Part shown: piece after piece, positions 1 through 8,229 of the stretch
Layout: every line of letters begins with the position of its first letter
Position numbering within the stretch: position 1 is the stretch's first letter
NCBI GenBank assembly: GCA_964510065.1
Contig: CAZEAC010000073.1
Location: forward strand, 1 to 23,189
Direction: 5' to 3'
Source: CAZEAC01 sp964510065
GTDB lineage: Bacteria > Bdellovibrionota_C > UBA2361 > CAIXSY01
Length of the DNA: 23,189 nucleotides
Notes under the pieces: model-generated
Database searches by the model: none
What the model was told of the DNA's origin: nothing
The model's input: only the letters and a program-made list of their open reading frames with translations
Translations under genes and position numbers: made by a program

Positions 1-2968
1 TCCCGTTGGCATCAGTTTCTAGATTGCCGCAACCACAATCGCCTGCGGCCGTTTTCAACGGATCACTCGGACAAGCCTCGAGACAATCTATTGCGCCATC
101 ACCATCGCCATCAGTTTCACTAACTCCACATCCGCACAGCCCTGGAATACTCTTGGTTGAGTCCGCGGGGCACTGATCTTCTCCGATTCTGAAGAGCTCG
201 ATCCCATACGATGAGCTTGCCGCTGGGAAGAAGAGCGTTCCGAGTGCTGAAGTAAATGGCGAAGGAAGAAAGTCCGTAGCAAAGTAGCTAAATCCCTGCG
301 ACGTGAGTCCATAGGTTCCGGCGCTGCTTCCGTCGCTTCGATAGTAGCGCAAACTCGACTCCAAGCTTCCCTCAAGCGCGAGGCTGTAAGCAACCCCATT
401 GAGCACTCGAAAGCCACTGTAGCCAAAGCTGCTTGATTCAGAGCCGGGATTGATGTCTTTAATGAGCGCTGTCCCTCCACTAGTACCATCTGACTTCCAC
501 GGCTCGCAATCACTTCCACTTCCAGCACTACACGCACTGAAAATAACATTTGTTGCATCAAGCGCTGTCAATCCAGTGATATTTGATCCGCCGGAACCAG
601 AAACTATATCTTTAACCAACGAAGCGGTCGTAAACGGAGTATCGCTCTTTAAGAGCTCACTGCCTGTTCCAGCAACGGCTCCGACATAGAAAAGCCTGTT
701 CGCAGATACAAAAGTAAGCTGCTCCGGATTGGATCCCGACGCACCAGCGATTGCATCAATAACAGAAGGGGCGCCGCCGGAGGTGAGAAAGACTTCACAG
801 CCGGTCGCCGGAGTACAGGCGCGAAATGCTACGCCATAAAAGCCCCCCGAAAAGGGAATTGGGGTAATTGCTGTCGGGCTCGACCCAGAAGCGCCAGCTA
901 CAATATCTGCGGTAATCGCCGTGACACTGGTTGTCGTAGCCCAAACCTCTTCCCCGTGAGAGCCGTCGTTCGCAACAAAGAAAAGTGTCGGTCCTAGAGC
1001 CGAACTTGAAACTGCGCCCAGAAGAAAACCTTCCGAGATAGAAGAGCTTGTGCCGGGATTTATGTCCGAAAGCATCGTAGTTCCCACGGCGGTCCCATCA
1101 GTTGCCCAAAGTTCATAGCCAGCTGCCGATGATTTTGCAGAGAAGACCACCTTCGATCCAAGCACATAAAATCTGCGCGCATAGTTTGGATTCGCGTCAA
1201 ACGAAGAAGCAGTCCCAGCCTCGATATCTTTTAGCAAAGAAGTTCCCGCCGTCGTGCCATCAGTTATCCAAAGCTCCGCTCCATGCGTTGACTCACTGGC
1301 GACAAAGAGAAGTTTGCCGTTCAAAACGGCGAAACCTGCCAAGGGAAGAACGGAAGAGCCGAGGCCTACATTTATATCGGTAATTTGCGTGGTTCCAGCA
1401 TCAGTGCCATCAGTTGACCAAAGCTCCATGCCGTGAGCCCCATCGCTCGCGGCAAATATCAGCTTACTGTTAAGCTCTACCATTGGTATTGCTGCACTTG
1501 ATTCAGTGTAGCCCAACATCGCCCCAGGATGAACTCGAGTCCCCGCTGCGGTCCCGTCAGTAAGAACAAACCCCGGCGATGGAAAGGAGTTTGCCGGGCT
1601 CGGCACTTCGGCGGCAATTCCTGCACTGGTAGCAGCCGAAAACCCAGATGCGGACACTCCATCAGCTCCGGGAAAGAGATCCGTAAGCAGCGTTAAGCTC
1701 GCGTCATTCCACGAATAAATTTGCTGCGCTGAAGACGCAATAGCGTTTCCCTTTAATAGAAGGAGCGAACCGTCCAATGGCGACGTCGTCGTTTCAAGAT
1801 CAGTTCCATCTCCCGATCCCGGGTTCAGATCGGTCACAAGGACGGTACCACCCGTCGTTCCGTCACTAACATACATTTCACGACCACCAACCGCGGTACC
1901 GGCGGAAAACACAACTCGACTTCCCAATTTCTTAAAGTTTCGCGGAAATGAATTGTTAGTTCCGGCATCGATATCTTTGATTAACCCAGTCCCACCGGCC
2001 GTGCCGTTCGATCCAAAGAGTTCGTAGCCGACCGAAGTATTTCTTCCAGCGAAAAGTACTGTTCCATTAACACTCGCCAAAACACCGGAGGAGTAAAAGC
2101 CATCTGCCGCTCCGCCGTTCAGGTCAGCGAGCATGACAGTGCCTGCGCTTGTTCCATCAGTTATCCAGGGTTCCCGACCGCTGGCCACCGTGGAGGCGCT
2201 AAAAAATACCATCCCCGCAGAAGACGTCGTGGATCCGAGTGATATAATATCCTGAGGAGCTGAGCCTGCCGCGCCCGCTCGAATATCCTTTATAAGCTGC
2301 GTCCCAGTCGCCGTTCCATCGCTCTTCCATAGTTCACTGCCTTCAGCCGTTGTCGACGCCGAAAAAACTACCGTCGAAGCATCTAAACCTACAAAGGCAG
2401 AAGGATTACCAGATCCACTTCCGCTAGAAATGTCTTTAAGCATTGATGTGCCGGCAGAAGTCCCATCCGTAATCCAAAGCTCAGTTCCGTTCGTGCCATC
2501 ATTCGCAGCGAAGAGAACTTTAGTGCCCAAAGTGAAAAAGCGGCCTGGCGAGCTATTCGCGGAGCCCGGATTAATATCCTTTAGGAGAAGCGTTCCTGCG
2601 GTGGTACCGTCTGAAATCCAAACTTCATTTCCAGTAGAGCCATCGTTACCGGCAAAAATTATCGAACTGCCTAATGTCGCACACTGATTATTAGGAAAAC
2701 CTCCTGCCGCGCCGGGATTGATGTCCTTCACAAGTCTTGTGCCCGTAAGCCCGTCCCCAATCCAAAGCTCCACACCTCGGATCCCATCGTCCGCAATTAA
2801 GAGAGAATTAGTTCCTGCGAGGCAGCGCGCGCTAATGGCAAGCGCACGTGGATTAGTGTTGATGTCCTTGACGAGCACCAGGTCTTCTGCAAATGAGTCT
2901 GCCGGAAATGTGCAGTAAAATGAGAAGAAAAATAGAGCAACAATTGCAAGATTGGAAAATTTTCGCAT
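1..2968 (-). CDS. Secreted ELWxxDGT-repeat protein with Cys-rich Ca-binding tail (partial, 3' end outside window)
   Basis: The frame is open without a stop from the ATG at 2968 to base 1, giving 989 codons, so the C-terminus lies outside the window. An N-terminal signal peptide (MRKFSNLAIVALFFFSFYC, cleavage probably after DSFA) indicates export. The body holds about 17 tandem units of roughly 45-60 residues built on ELWxxDGTxxGTxxLKDINPG, the ELWxxDGT repeat known from large secreted proteins. About 11 units match closely and the rest are degenerate. The last visible part switches to CPxDxxKxxPGxCGCG and DGDGDG segments, a Cys-rich, thrombospondin-3-like calcium-binding pattern. ELWxxDGT proteins are thought to form beta-propeller-like extracellular structures, but no function is established. 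An in-frame ATG two codons upstream (2974) is an alternative start. No Shine-Dalgarno is obvious. The upstream gap to the kinase is 91 bp. Confidence 0.9.
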   Translation of the reverse strand, partial: MRKFSNLAIVALFFFSFYCTFPADSFAEDLVLVKDINTNPRALAISARCLAGTNSLLIADDGIRGVELWIGDGLTGTRLVKDINPGAAGGFPNNQCATLGSSIIFAGNDGSTGNEVWISDGTTAGTLLLKDINPGSANSSPGRFFTLGTKVLFAANDGTNGTELWITDGTSAGTSMLKDISSGSGSGNPSAFVGLDASTVVFSASTTAEGSELWKSDGTATGTQLIKDIRAGAAGSAPQDIISLGSTTSSAGMVFFSASTVASGREPWITDGTSAGTVMLADLNGGAADGFYSSGVLASVNGTVLFAGRNTSVGYELFGSNGTAGGTGLIKDIDAGTNNSFPRNFKKLGSRVVFSAGTAVGGREMYVSDGTTGGTVLVTDLNPGSGDGTDLETTTSPLDGSLLLLKGNAIASSAQQIYSWNDASLTLLTDLFPGADGVSASGFSAATSAGIAAEVPSPANSFPSPGFVLTDGTAAGTRVHPGAMLGYTESSAAIPMVELNSKLIFAASDGAHGMELWSTDGTDAGTTQITDINVGLGSSVLPLAGFAVLNGKLLFVASESTHGAELWITDGTTAGTSLLKDIEAGTASSFDANPNYARRFYVLGSKVVFSAKSSAAGYELWATDGTAVGTTMLSDINPGTSSSISEGFLLGAVSSSALGPTLFFVANDGSHGEEVWATTTSVTAITADIVAGASGSSPTAITPIPFSGGFYGVAFRACTPATGCEVFLTSGGAPSVIDAIAGASGSNPEQLTFVSANRLFYVGAVAGTGSELLKSDTPFTTASLVKDIVSGSGGSNITGLTALDATNVIFSACSAGSGSDCEPWKSDGTSGGTALIKDINPGSESSSFGYSGFRVLNGVAYSLALEGSLESSLRYYRSDGSSAGTYGLTSQGFSYFATDFLPSPFTSALGTLFFPAASSSYGIELFRIGEDQCPADSTKSIPGLCGCGVSETDGDGDGAIDCLEACPSDPLKTAAGDCGCGNLETDANG

Positions 2969-3059
2969 CGTCATAACCAGACACACTAAATCAAAGTCAT
3001 TCCACACAAACCGCGGTGTTGCTCTAAATTGTAAGTAAAAATGGCGAGATTTGCACCAT

Positions 3060-5051
3060 TTAAATTTTATCAGAAATCGATTGAGGATTCGGTGGATCAG
3101 AAGCCAGAAGCGTTGTTTTGACTGGCTCCAACGACATTAATTCGGCGAATTCCGAAACTAAGGATTCCCCAGCTAACCGCGACACAGANNNNNNNNNNAG
3201 TATTGAGAACGAATGAGTTGAAGGTGCAAGTGAAATATGTACGCTCTTTGCGACGAGCGCCGGTTCGATATGCGGAATGGCGAAACGCAAAATGAGCATT
3301 GCCACTAAGGGAGCAGCTGCAAGTACGAACGAATAATTCCATGCCATCTTTCCGCCATCATAAGCGTCAATCGAACGAATATTATCGAAGATAAGGCGTA
3401 ACGCGCAAAGATACACGATCCAACCCGCGAGCAATTGATATGCCGGAACGATCCCAATTCGACGCGCCTGAACTACAAGCGAGATTCCATCCGAAGGTGA
3501 CACGCCTACGATTGAGCCCTCTGGGACAAGCAGCGATACTTCCGCCAAATTGGTGATAACGAGATTGAGCGCCACATCAAGTTTTCCTCGGTCGACGGTT
3601 GACATGAAGGCCCACGGAGTCAAGCCCATCTGCGAATTGAGAAACATCAGCAAAAAACAACCAATACCGAGAAGGACTAAGAAACTTGTTCTCCATGTAC
3701 GATAGGCGAAGCGGAAGTCGCCGCGAGTGAGCACAAGCAGCGCCGGCGGAACCGCCAGCAGAGCGCATCGCGAGATCGCCGATACAAACAAGCCAGTATT
3801 TGGAAAACCTAAGCGCTGCACGACATTGAGCAGAAAAATCGATACAAAACCTCCAACGTAGGCAAGCCCCCACATTACCCCCAATATGAGCATGGGTGTC
3901 GCAACCGCCCAACAGAGCGAAACGAGCGGATCCTCAAAATTGTGGCTATTCACCCACTGCGCTTTCTCGCTTATTTTAGAACCAGCAGTTGAAAATCGCG
4001 TGCCGACAAATTGTTCGGTCTCTTTAAATTGCCAGGTTTCAGCTGCCGAGCTGGGTCGCTTGTAGCTATCTTCTCCCTGCGACGGCATAATTGGAGGGAG
4101 CTTTATTGCCGACGGCTGAAGAATTGTTGGTGAACTAGACCCCATATGATCTCTCCTCTCAGGGAGAAACACATCGTTCGCCTCGACTTCTTCAAGAATA
4201 AGCGTGTCCTCTTGTACGAAGGCGCCTGAGTCAATGACAGTGACGATTTCGGCGATCGACCTGGGTCTTTGTTCCGGGTTTTTCGCAAGCATCTGAACAA
4301 TGAGATTATGTGCCCAACGCGGGACACTGTCCGAGACTTCCATCGGAGAAAGTGGCCGTGCCTCAATATGCTTCGACATCAACTCAGCGGGGCTGTCACC
4401 ATCAAAAGGCAAAATACCGGTAAAGAGCTCGTATGCGATCACGCCGAAGGCATATATATCCGCCGCTGTCGTAATCTCCCGGCCCATCCAAAGTTCTGGT
4501 GCCATGTAGGGCGCGCTTCCCACTATTTCGTCATCTTTGGTATTGCTCACCCCACCCATGCGCGCGATTCCAAAGTCAGCAATTTTAACGCTGCCGTCGG
4601 GAAGTATGATGATGTTGTCGGGCTTCAGATCTCGATGAATTACGCCAGCGCTGTGGATTGCTTCAAGCCCGCGACCAATTCCCCGTACAATCTGAGATAT
4701 CTCGCGAATGTCGGGTGAGCCATGTTCGATGCGATGGCGAAGAGATTCACCTTCAAGATACTCCATGGTCATGTAAAGGCGGTTGTTATCGGACCCGACA
4801 TCAAATGTGCGCACCACGCCCGGATGATTAATCTTACGGGTAAGCTGCACTTCACGGAAGAAACGCTTGATCTGCTTCTCGTCTCGACAGTGCTGTGAGT
4901 AAAGAATCTTAAGTGCAACTTTGTCACTGCCTAAAACCGTATCGGTTGCGAGATACACTGCACCCATTCCACCAGCACCGATAAGCCGTTCGACGCGGTA
5001 GCGATTGGCAAAAAGACAGCCGAGTTCTGGTCCGAAATTTCCTGCTTCCAA
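3060..5051 (-). CDS. Hanks-type Ser/Thr protein kinase with polytopic membrane C-terminus (interrupted by assembly gap)
   Basis: Residues 19-270 form a complete protein kinase domain: glycine loop GAGGMG (25-30), VALK lysine K48, catalytic HRDLKPDN (139-146), DFG (159-161), APE (184-186), the structural Asp of AADIYAFG and the RPRS arginine. All catalytic residues are present, so it should be active and phosphorylate Ser/Thr. A linker of about 100 residues rich in Ser, Pro and Glu follows. Then come about six hydrophobic segments from residue 375 onward, separated by a probable extracytoplasmic loop (about 495-540). This multi-span tail differs from the usual single-helix PknB layout. Ten N at 3189-3198 interrupt the C-terminus, so the residues beyond it (ending SDKI) are in an uncertain frame and the 3' end is provisional. 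The start at 5051 puts the kinase domain near the N-terminus. Confidence 0.88.
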   Translation of the reverse strand: MEAGNFGPELGCLFANRYRVERLIGAGGMGAVYLATDTVLGSDKVALKILYSQHCRDEKQIKRFFREVQLTRKINHPGVVRTFDVGSDNNRLYMTMEYLEGESLRHRIEHGSPDIREISQIVRGIGRGLEAIHSAGVIHRDLKPDNIIILPDGSVKIADFGIARMGGVSNTKDDEIVGSAPYMAPELWMGREITTAADIYAFGVIAYELFTGILPFDGDSPAELMSKHIEARPLSPMEVSDSVPRWAHNLIVQMLAKNPEQRPRSIAEIVTVIDSGAFVQEDTLILEEVEANDVFLPERRDHMGSSSPTILQPSAIKLPPIMPSQGEDSYKRPSSAAETWQFKETEQFVGTRFSTAGSKISEKAQWVNSHNFEDPLVSLCWAVATPMLILGVMWGLAYVGGFVSIFLLNVVQRLGFPNTGLFVSAISRCALLAVPPALLVLTRGDFRFAYRTWRTSFLVLLGIGCFLLMFLNSQMGLTPWAFMSTVDRGKLDVALNLVITNLAEVSLLVPEGSIVGVSPSDGISLVVQARRIGIVPAYQLLAGWIVYLCALRLIFDNIRSIDAYDGGKMAWNYSFVLAAAPLVAMLILRFAIPHIEPALVAKSVHISLAPSTHSFSIXXXXSVSRLAGESLVSEFAELMSLEPVKTTLLASDPPNPQSISDKI
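3189..3198. other. Assembly gap (10 N)
   Basis: A run of exactly 10 N inside the kinase 3' region. A fixed-length N run normally marks a scaffold join of unknown true size, so the reading frame across it is not reliable. Two of the three minus-strand frames on its far side stay open for a while: one to 3060, one to 3097. Confidence 0.95.
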
Positions 5052-5409
5052 GTTCGTCGTATTCCAATAGCTAGCTCGGACTTCTCTCAGATTTCGATTC
5101 TAAAAAGCACAATAGCCGAGCAGTCTGAGTTCAAGTATCTAATCGACACTTTGCGAGAATTTCTGAATAGTCACTTTGTCTCAGCAGAACCACGCTTACG
5201 AGCTTCCTTGGAGTAGCGCGGGGCTAGTACACGGCAAACCAAGTTTTCTGACTCTTCTCATCTCTGTGCTCTTCGTGCCTCTGTGGTTTTTTGAAAGCAA
5301 AATAGACCACAGAGGCACAGGGAGCACCGAGTTAGAACCGAGAGCAAGGATAAGGTTACTTTTGTTACAGAGCACTAGCCCGGACTTCCGGCAACGCAGT
5401 CCACACGCT
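5052..5409. other. Intergenic region with palindromic element; kinase promoter expected
   Basis: This 358-bp stretch lies between two minus-strand genes, the second TadE-like gene and the kinase. It contains the inverted repeat annotated separately. I see no convincing ORF: frames here run across the palindrome and have no recognisable protein character. The kinase promoter should lie in 5052-5200, but I could not identify a clear site. Confidence 0.6.
5261..5332. repeat. Imperfect 27-bp inverted repeat (ACCACAGAGGCAC family)
   Basis: The left arm (5261-5287) and right arm (5306-5332) are reverse complements at 22 of 27 positions, including a perfect 13-bp core ACCACAGAGGCAC, with an 18-nt loop. 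A further pair, GGGCTAGT (5221-5228) and ACTAGCCC (5374-5381), flanks it symmetrically. In RNA it would form a long hairpin that could end transcription of the upstream Tad genes. The ACCACAGAGGCACAG type of sequence is, from memory, a common dispersed intergenic palindrome in several Gram-negative groups, so a REP/MITE-like origin is also possible. Confidence 0.75.
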
Positions 5410-5901
5410 TTAAGTATTACCACCACAGCCTGCGACCACCACTTCGATTGGAACCTGGATTTCAGTCGTCTGCGTTGGCGAGGCGTTAATTATATTGGTA
5501 AAACCGCCAATGCTGTAGGTGGCTCGACCTACAAGAATCGGAAATGGCGTACTATCAATTGCACTTGATTTACTTACGTATGTTACAACAGTCATCTCGC
5601 TATTTGAAAGGTTAGGCGGACTTGGGTGACCACAATTTGTAAGAATCGTCGATGCGCTCGTCGCACCATCACACACAATCTGGTTCGGAGTATTGCGACA
5701 GTAAGAGGCGATCTCAACAGCAAGCGATCGCACGCCTCGTTCGAGCATATAGCTCTTGTGTGAGGCTTCAAACATAATCAGGTTGAGCTCGATTGTTCCG
5801 ATTACAAAAGTAATCATAAAGGGCAGCAGAATCGCGAGCTCGGTCGACACCCCCGCCCGTTCTCGAGCTATTCGACGGATCTGTTTGAATGGGCATCGCA
5901 T
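5410..5901 (-). CDS. TadE-like pseudopilin/minor pilin
   Basis: 163 residues. The N-terminus is typical of TadE-family proteins: a short basic stretch (RRIARERAG), then STELAILLPFMITFVIG, with one hydrophobic helix at about residues 20-45 and a Glu in the position conserved in type IV pilin-like helices. A soluble extracytoplasmic domain of about 115 residues follows, with Cys residues at CRNTPNQIVCDG, NCGHP and GCGGNT. TadE/TadF/TadG proteins are processed minor pseudopilins or envelope proteins of the tight-adherence (Flp) pilus system. It is the last of three minus-strand genes. Its ATG is 8 bp after the stop of the gene before it, so they are probably co-transcribed. The prepilin peptidase and secretion ATPase are not in the window. 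Confidence 0.78.
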   Translation of the reverse strand: MRCPFKQIRRIARERAGVSTELAILLPFMITFVIGTIELNLIMFEASHKSYMLERGVRSLAVEIASYCRNTPNQIVCDGATSASTILTNCGHPSPPNLSNSEMTVVTYVSKSSAIDSTPFPILVGRATYSIGGFTNIINASPTQTTEIQVPIEVVVAGCGGNT

Positions 5902-5909
5902 CGCTATCC

Positions 5910-6394
5910 TTACGTACAGTTTTGGGTCACCGCAGGTGGCGCATCACTAAATCGCACCCGAACCGGTATTGCTGCGCGGGCATTTATAGTCAGCATCTTA
6001 GGAACAAACGGAATCAATCTCTTAGTGGGCGAGGTAATGGTTACGACGACCGCATAGAACTGGTAATTATTGGGCGAAACCGAGCAGTTCGGTTTAGTTT
6101 CACATATCGCTTTAAGCTGAGAAGAAACTACCCAGCCGCTCTGCGGCGACGCAGCATAGGATTTTGTAAGCGCATACCAAGCCTCGCGAGTGGCCATCGC
6201 CAAAACCTCGGTCTGGATAGCCGAAGCCGAGCGAACCGCAGAGGGGCTCTCATAGGCGGTGCTCGCAAGAACTGCAGCTTGATTTGCGGCCCGCTGCGCC
6301 ACACCCGCGCGCAATGCTGACCAGCACAGATCGACCACNNNNNNNNNNTGGCTATTCCGCGTTGGCCCCGACGCATAAAAAGTGCTGCTTTCAT
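5910..6394 (-). CDS. TadE-like pseudopilin, interrupted by assembly gap
   Basis: The 5' piece (ATG at 6394) encodes a basic leader, MKAALFMRRGQRGIA, which is how TadE-family proteins begin before their hydrophobic helix. Ten N follow at 6339-6348. The 3' piece reads VDLCWSALRAGVAQRAANQ and continues to a stop at 5910, with about 140 residues of extracytoplasmic character ending in VTQNCT. The hydrophobic helix expected between the two pieces is missing, so the true gap is probably longer than 10 bases and removes that helix. The gene lies 31 bp after the TadG-like gene and 8 bp before the second TadE-like gene. The assignment rests on the leader, size and neighbours. I regard the break as an assembly gap, not a pseudogene. 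Confidence 0.6.
6339..6348. other. Assembly gap (10 N)
   Basis: A second run of exactly 10 N, inside the middle Tad pseudopilin gene. Frames on either side do not join sensibly, and the transmembrane helix expected at this point is absent, consistent with missing sequence of unknown length. Confidence 0.95.
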
Positions 6395-6425
6395 GTGCTT
6401 CTGAACTCTTCTGAATAGTCGGATA

Positions 6426-7172
6426 TCATGGTGGCCGATCTCCCCTCGTCCTTGTATCAATAACACAGCTCGGGCTATCCCTGCTGGCCATAGTCGTACG
6501 CTGATAATGGGTGCGTTTTTTCCCGAAATTAATGAAAAAGAGAAGCGGATTTTGGGTGGAATCTTGCGTCACCGTAATTTGAATTGAATCAGCCCAATTG
6601 TGATATCTCGGCCAATTCGTGTTGCCGGTATTATAGAACTCCAGAGACTCAAAACTCAGCCGACCATTCGTGAAGGTTGGTTGATACTGGAAAGCCCCCT
6701 GCGGGGTGTGCGCAAGCATGCCACGTTCGATACTTATGTTGACTCCGCGTGCGGCATCCCGATAGTCAGCAAAATCATAATAGTTATTGCTTGGAGCGTA
6801 GTTAGAAGCTTCCGGATCAACCAGCACCGGTCGAGTTGTCACGGCAGTAAGTGCAAACCCCTGCTCTTTTAGAACCGCCAGTGCTGCGTGCTTCGCACGG
6901 AGCCAGCACATATGACGATCCGCGTTGCTCATGTTATCCCCTGAGGTCACAAGCACCCCCGCTCCGTTAACATAATCACACACCGGACAAAGCTGCGATG
7001 ACGCCGCGATCGCGGCTGCATTCGCGCCATATTGGGTGGCCTGGCCTTCGATCTGGTACTTTGCAAGCTCAATGCTGACACCGGCAATTGCAAAGCTCGC
7101 CACAATTATGCTCAGCACCCAGTAAACCGCGAAGCCGCTTTCAGATTGTAAACGAGCATCAGAACAATTCAT
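6426..7172 (-). CDS. TadG-like Flp pilus-associated protein
   Basis: 248 residues. The N-terminal segment (ESGFAVYWVLSIIVASFAIAGVSIELAKYQ, about residues 11-40, shown in two parts here) is the usual TadG helix: a Gly-Phe-Ala start, one membrane span and an acidic residue at its end. The Ala-rich stretch ATQYGANAAAIAASSQL follows as in TadG and TadE relatives. The rest is an extracytoplasmic domain with a CPVC pair at about residues 62-65 and a lone later Cys. TadG-like proteins help assemble or anchor the tight-adherence pilus. This is the first gene of a three-gene minus-strand cluster. The spacing to the next gene is 31 bp. The ATG at 7172 begins MNCSDARLQ. The upstream region to 7322 must hold divergent promoters. 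Confidence 0.72.
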   Translation of the reverse strand: MNCSDARLQSESGFAVYWVLSIIVASFAIAGVSIELAKYQIEGQATQYGANAAAIAASSQLCPVCDYVNGAGVLVTSGDNMSNADRHMCWLRAKHAALAVLKEQGFALTAVTTRPVLVDPEASNYAPSNNYYDFADYRDAARGVNISIERGMLAHTPQGAFQYQPTFTNGRLSFESLEFYNTGNTNWPRYHNWADSIQITVTQDSTQNPLLFFINFGKKRTHYQRTTMASRDSPSCVIDTRTRGDRPP

Positions 7173-7322
7173 ATTCTCGTGAAATTATCGGCAGTTAGCC
7201 ATAATTCTTAAACCAACTATGCGGCGGCCGAACAGATCATTATTTTAAGGCGAGAAACATCAAGCTCTATAGGTAATTTCCCGATACTACACTTAACTGG
7301 GTAATATTAAAAAGCTTTCTGA

Positions 7323-8180
7323 ATGAGCAGTTACAAGCATTTTATCTTGACCTCACTCACTGCGGTACTAACTCTTTTCGCGGTCCCGGTGTTTGCTTCC
7401 TTAGGGCCCGTTGATGCGGTAAGTGGAGTTCTCGTCTCAACGGGAGAAGATCGCGCGGCCACTCAGGGGGTATTTCAACCCGGGCCAGGATTCTTTGGAA
7501 ATGTGGGAAATGATTGGCGTTGGACTGTCACTATTAGTGTGTCTGAACCTCGCATTATCGCTTCTATTCAGGTTAACCATAATTTCTCTGGAGAGGCCTG
7601 GGCGACACACTCGAGACGTTGGAATGGACTGGATCTTTATCCAATAGTTGTTTTTCAAACAGGTGTGCAGCAAAATTTTCGCTACGACGCGCGAATTGGA
7701 CCACTCGCCACGGGCGACAACGTCTTCGATCTATATGGCCAAATCGAATCGCAAAATTTTAACGGCGCAGTGATTACCGTCGCATTTACCGACGGCACAA
7801 GCGTTGTCGGAAATATTCCAGCGAACGCCATGGCAGTTACTCCAATCAGCATGGCTGGACTCAGCTGTAACGAAAATGATGGCGGAGTGAACTACGATGT
7901 TGCAGGCACCAACAACCATTCAAGCGGAAGTGGTGTAGTATATCAATTTCAGGACAACTGCATCGATGATGTAGCCCTCTCCGAGGGAATCTGTGGCGGA
8001 TTGGGAGCAAACGCCGGTAAACAAATGGTAACTTCTATCCGAGTTTGTCCAGTTGCCTGTAAGAACGGAGCCTGTGTCGGCGGAGGCGGCGGGCCGACCA
8101 CAATTCCGGGAAGCGTGGTTGAGACACCAACTTTCATACGCAATGAGGTTGTAAGTGATCGTTTCGAAAGCATTCCTTAA
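7323..8180 (+). CDS. Exported protein with C-terminal six-Cys domain
   Basis: 285 residues. A signal peptide (hydrophobic residues 8-25, cleavage likely after VFA) indicates export. Residues 27-175 look like an all-beta domain with no family I recognise. Residues 181-252 carry a spaced Cys pattern: C182-NENDGG, a GT about 14 residues on, C213, C224, C242-PVA-C246 and C251. It resembles the small module CxDSDGG...GT...C...C...CxxxCxxGxC that recurs in secreted proteins of archaea and uncultured bacteria. A Gly-rich linker (GGGGG) and a short Ser/Glu-rich tail end the protein. It is transcribed divergently from the Tad cluster across a 150-bp gap and has no obvious operon partner. Its function is unknown; a surface or adhesive role is only a guess from context. 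Confidence 0.75.
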   Translation: MSSYKHFILTSLTAVLTLFAVPVFASLGPVDAVSGVLVSTGEDRAATQGVFQPGPGFFGNVGNDWRWTVTISVSEPRIIASIQVNHNFSGEAWATHSRRWNGLDLYPIVVFQTGVQQNFRYDARIGPLATGDNVFDLYGQIESQNFNGAVITVAFTDGTSVVGNIPANAMAVTPISMAGLSCNENDGGVNYDVAGTNNHSSGSGVVYQFQDNCIDDVALSEGICGGLGANAGKQMVTSIRVCPVACKNGACVGGGGGPTTIPGSVVETPTFIRNEVVSDRFESIP

Positions 8181-8229
8181 ATAGGCCTCTCAGCCATAAT
8201 CTTGGGAAATTGCCTGTAAGGAATCGGGG

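Noticed and set aside
400..2900. CRISPR-like or tandem DNA repeats.
   Set aside because: The periodic similarity is at protein level (ELWxxDGT units), with variable spacing and diverged DNA; it is coding sequence.
3189..3198. A frameshift or insertion in the kinase or Tad genes as biological disruption.
   Set aside because: Both breaks coincide with 10-N runs, which mark assembly gaps.
4269..4718. 149-codon plus-strand frame inside the kinase gene.
   Set aside because: It is antisense to the conserved kinase catalytic domain and has no independent support.
5176..5568. 130-codon plus-strand frame across the palindrome.
   Set aside because: It runs through a palindromic element and antisense to the TadE-like gene; composition is not protein-like.
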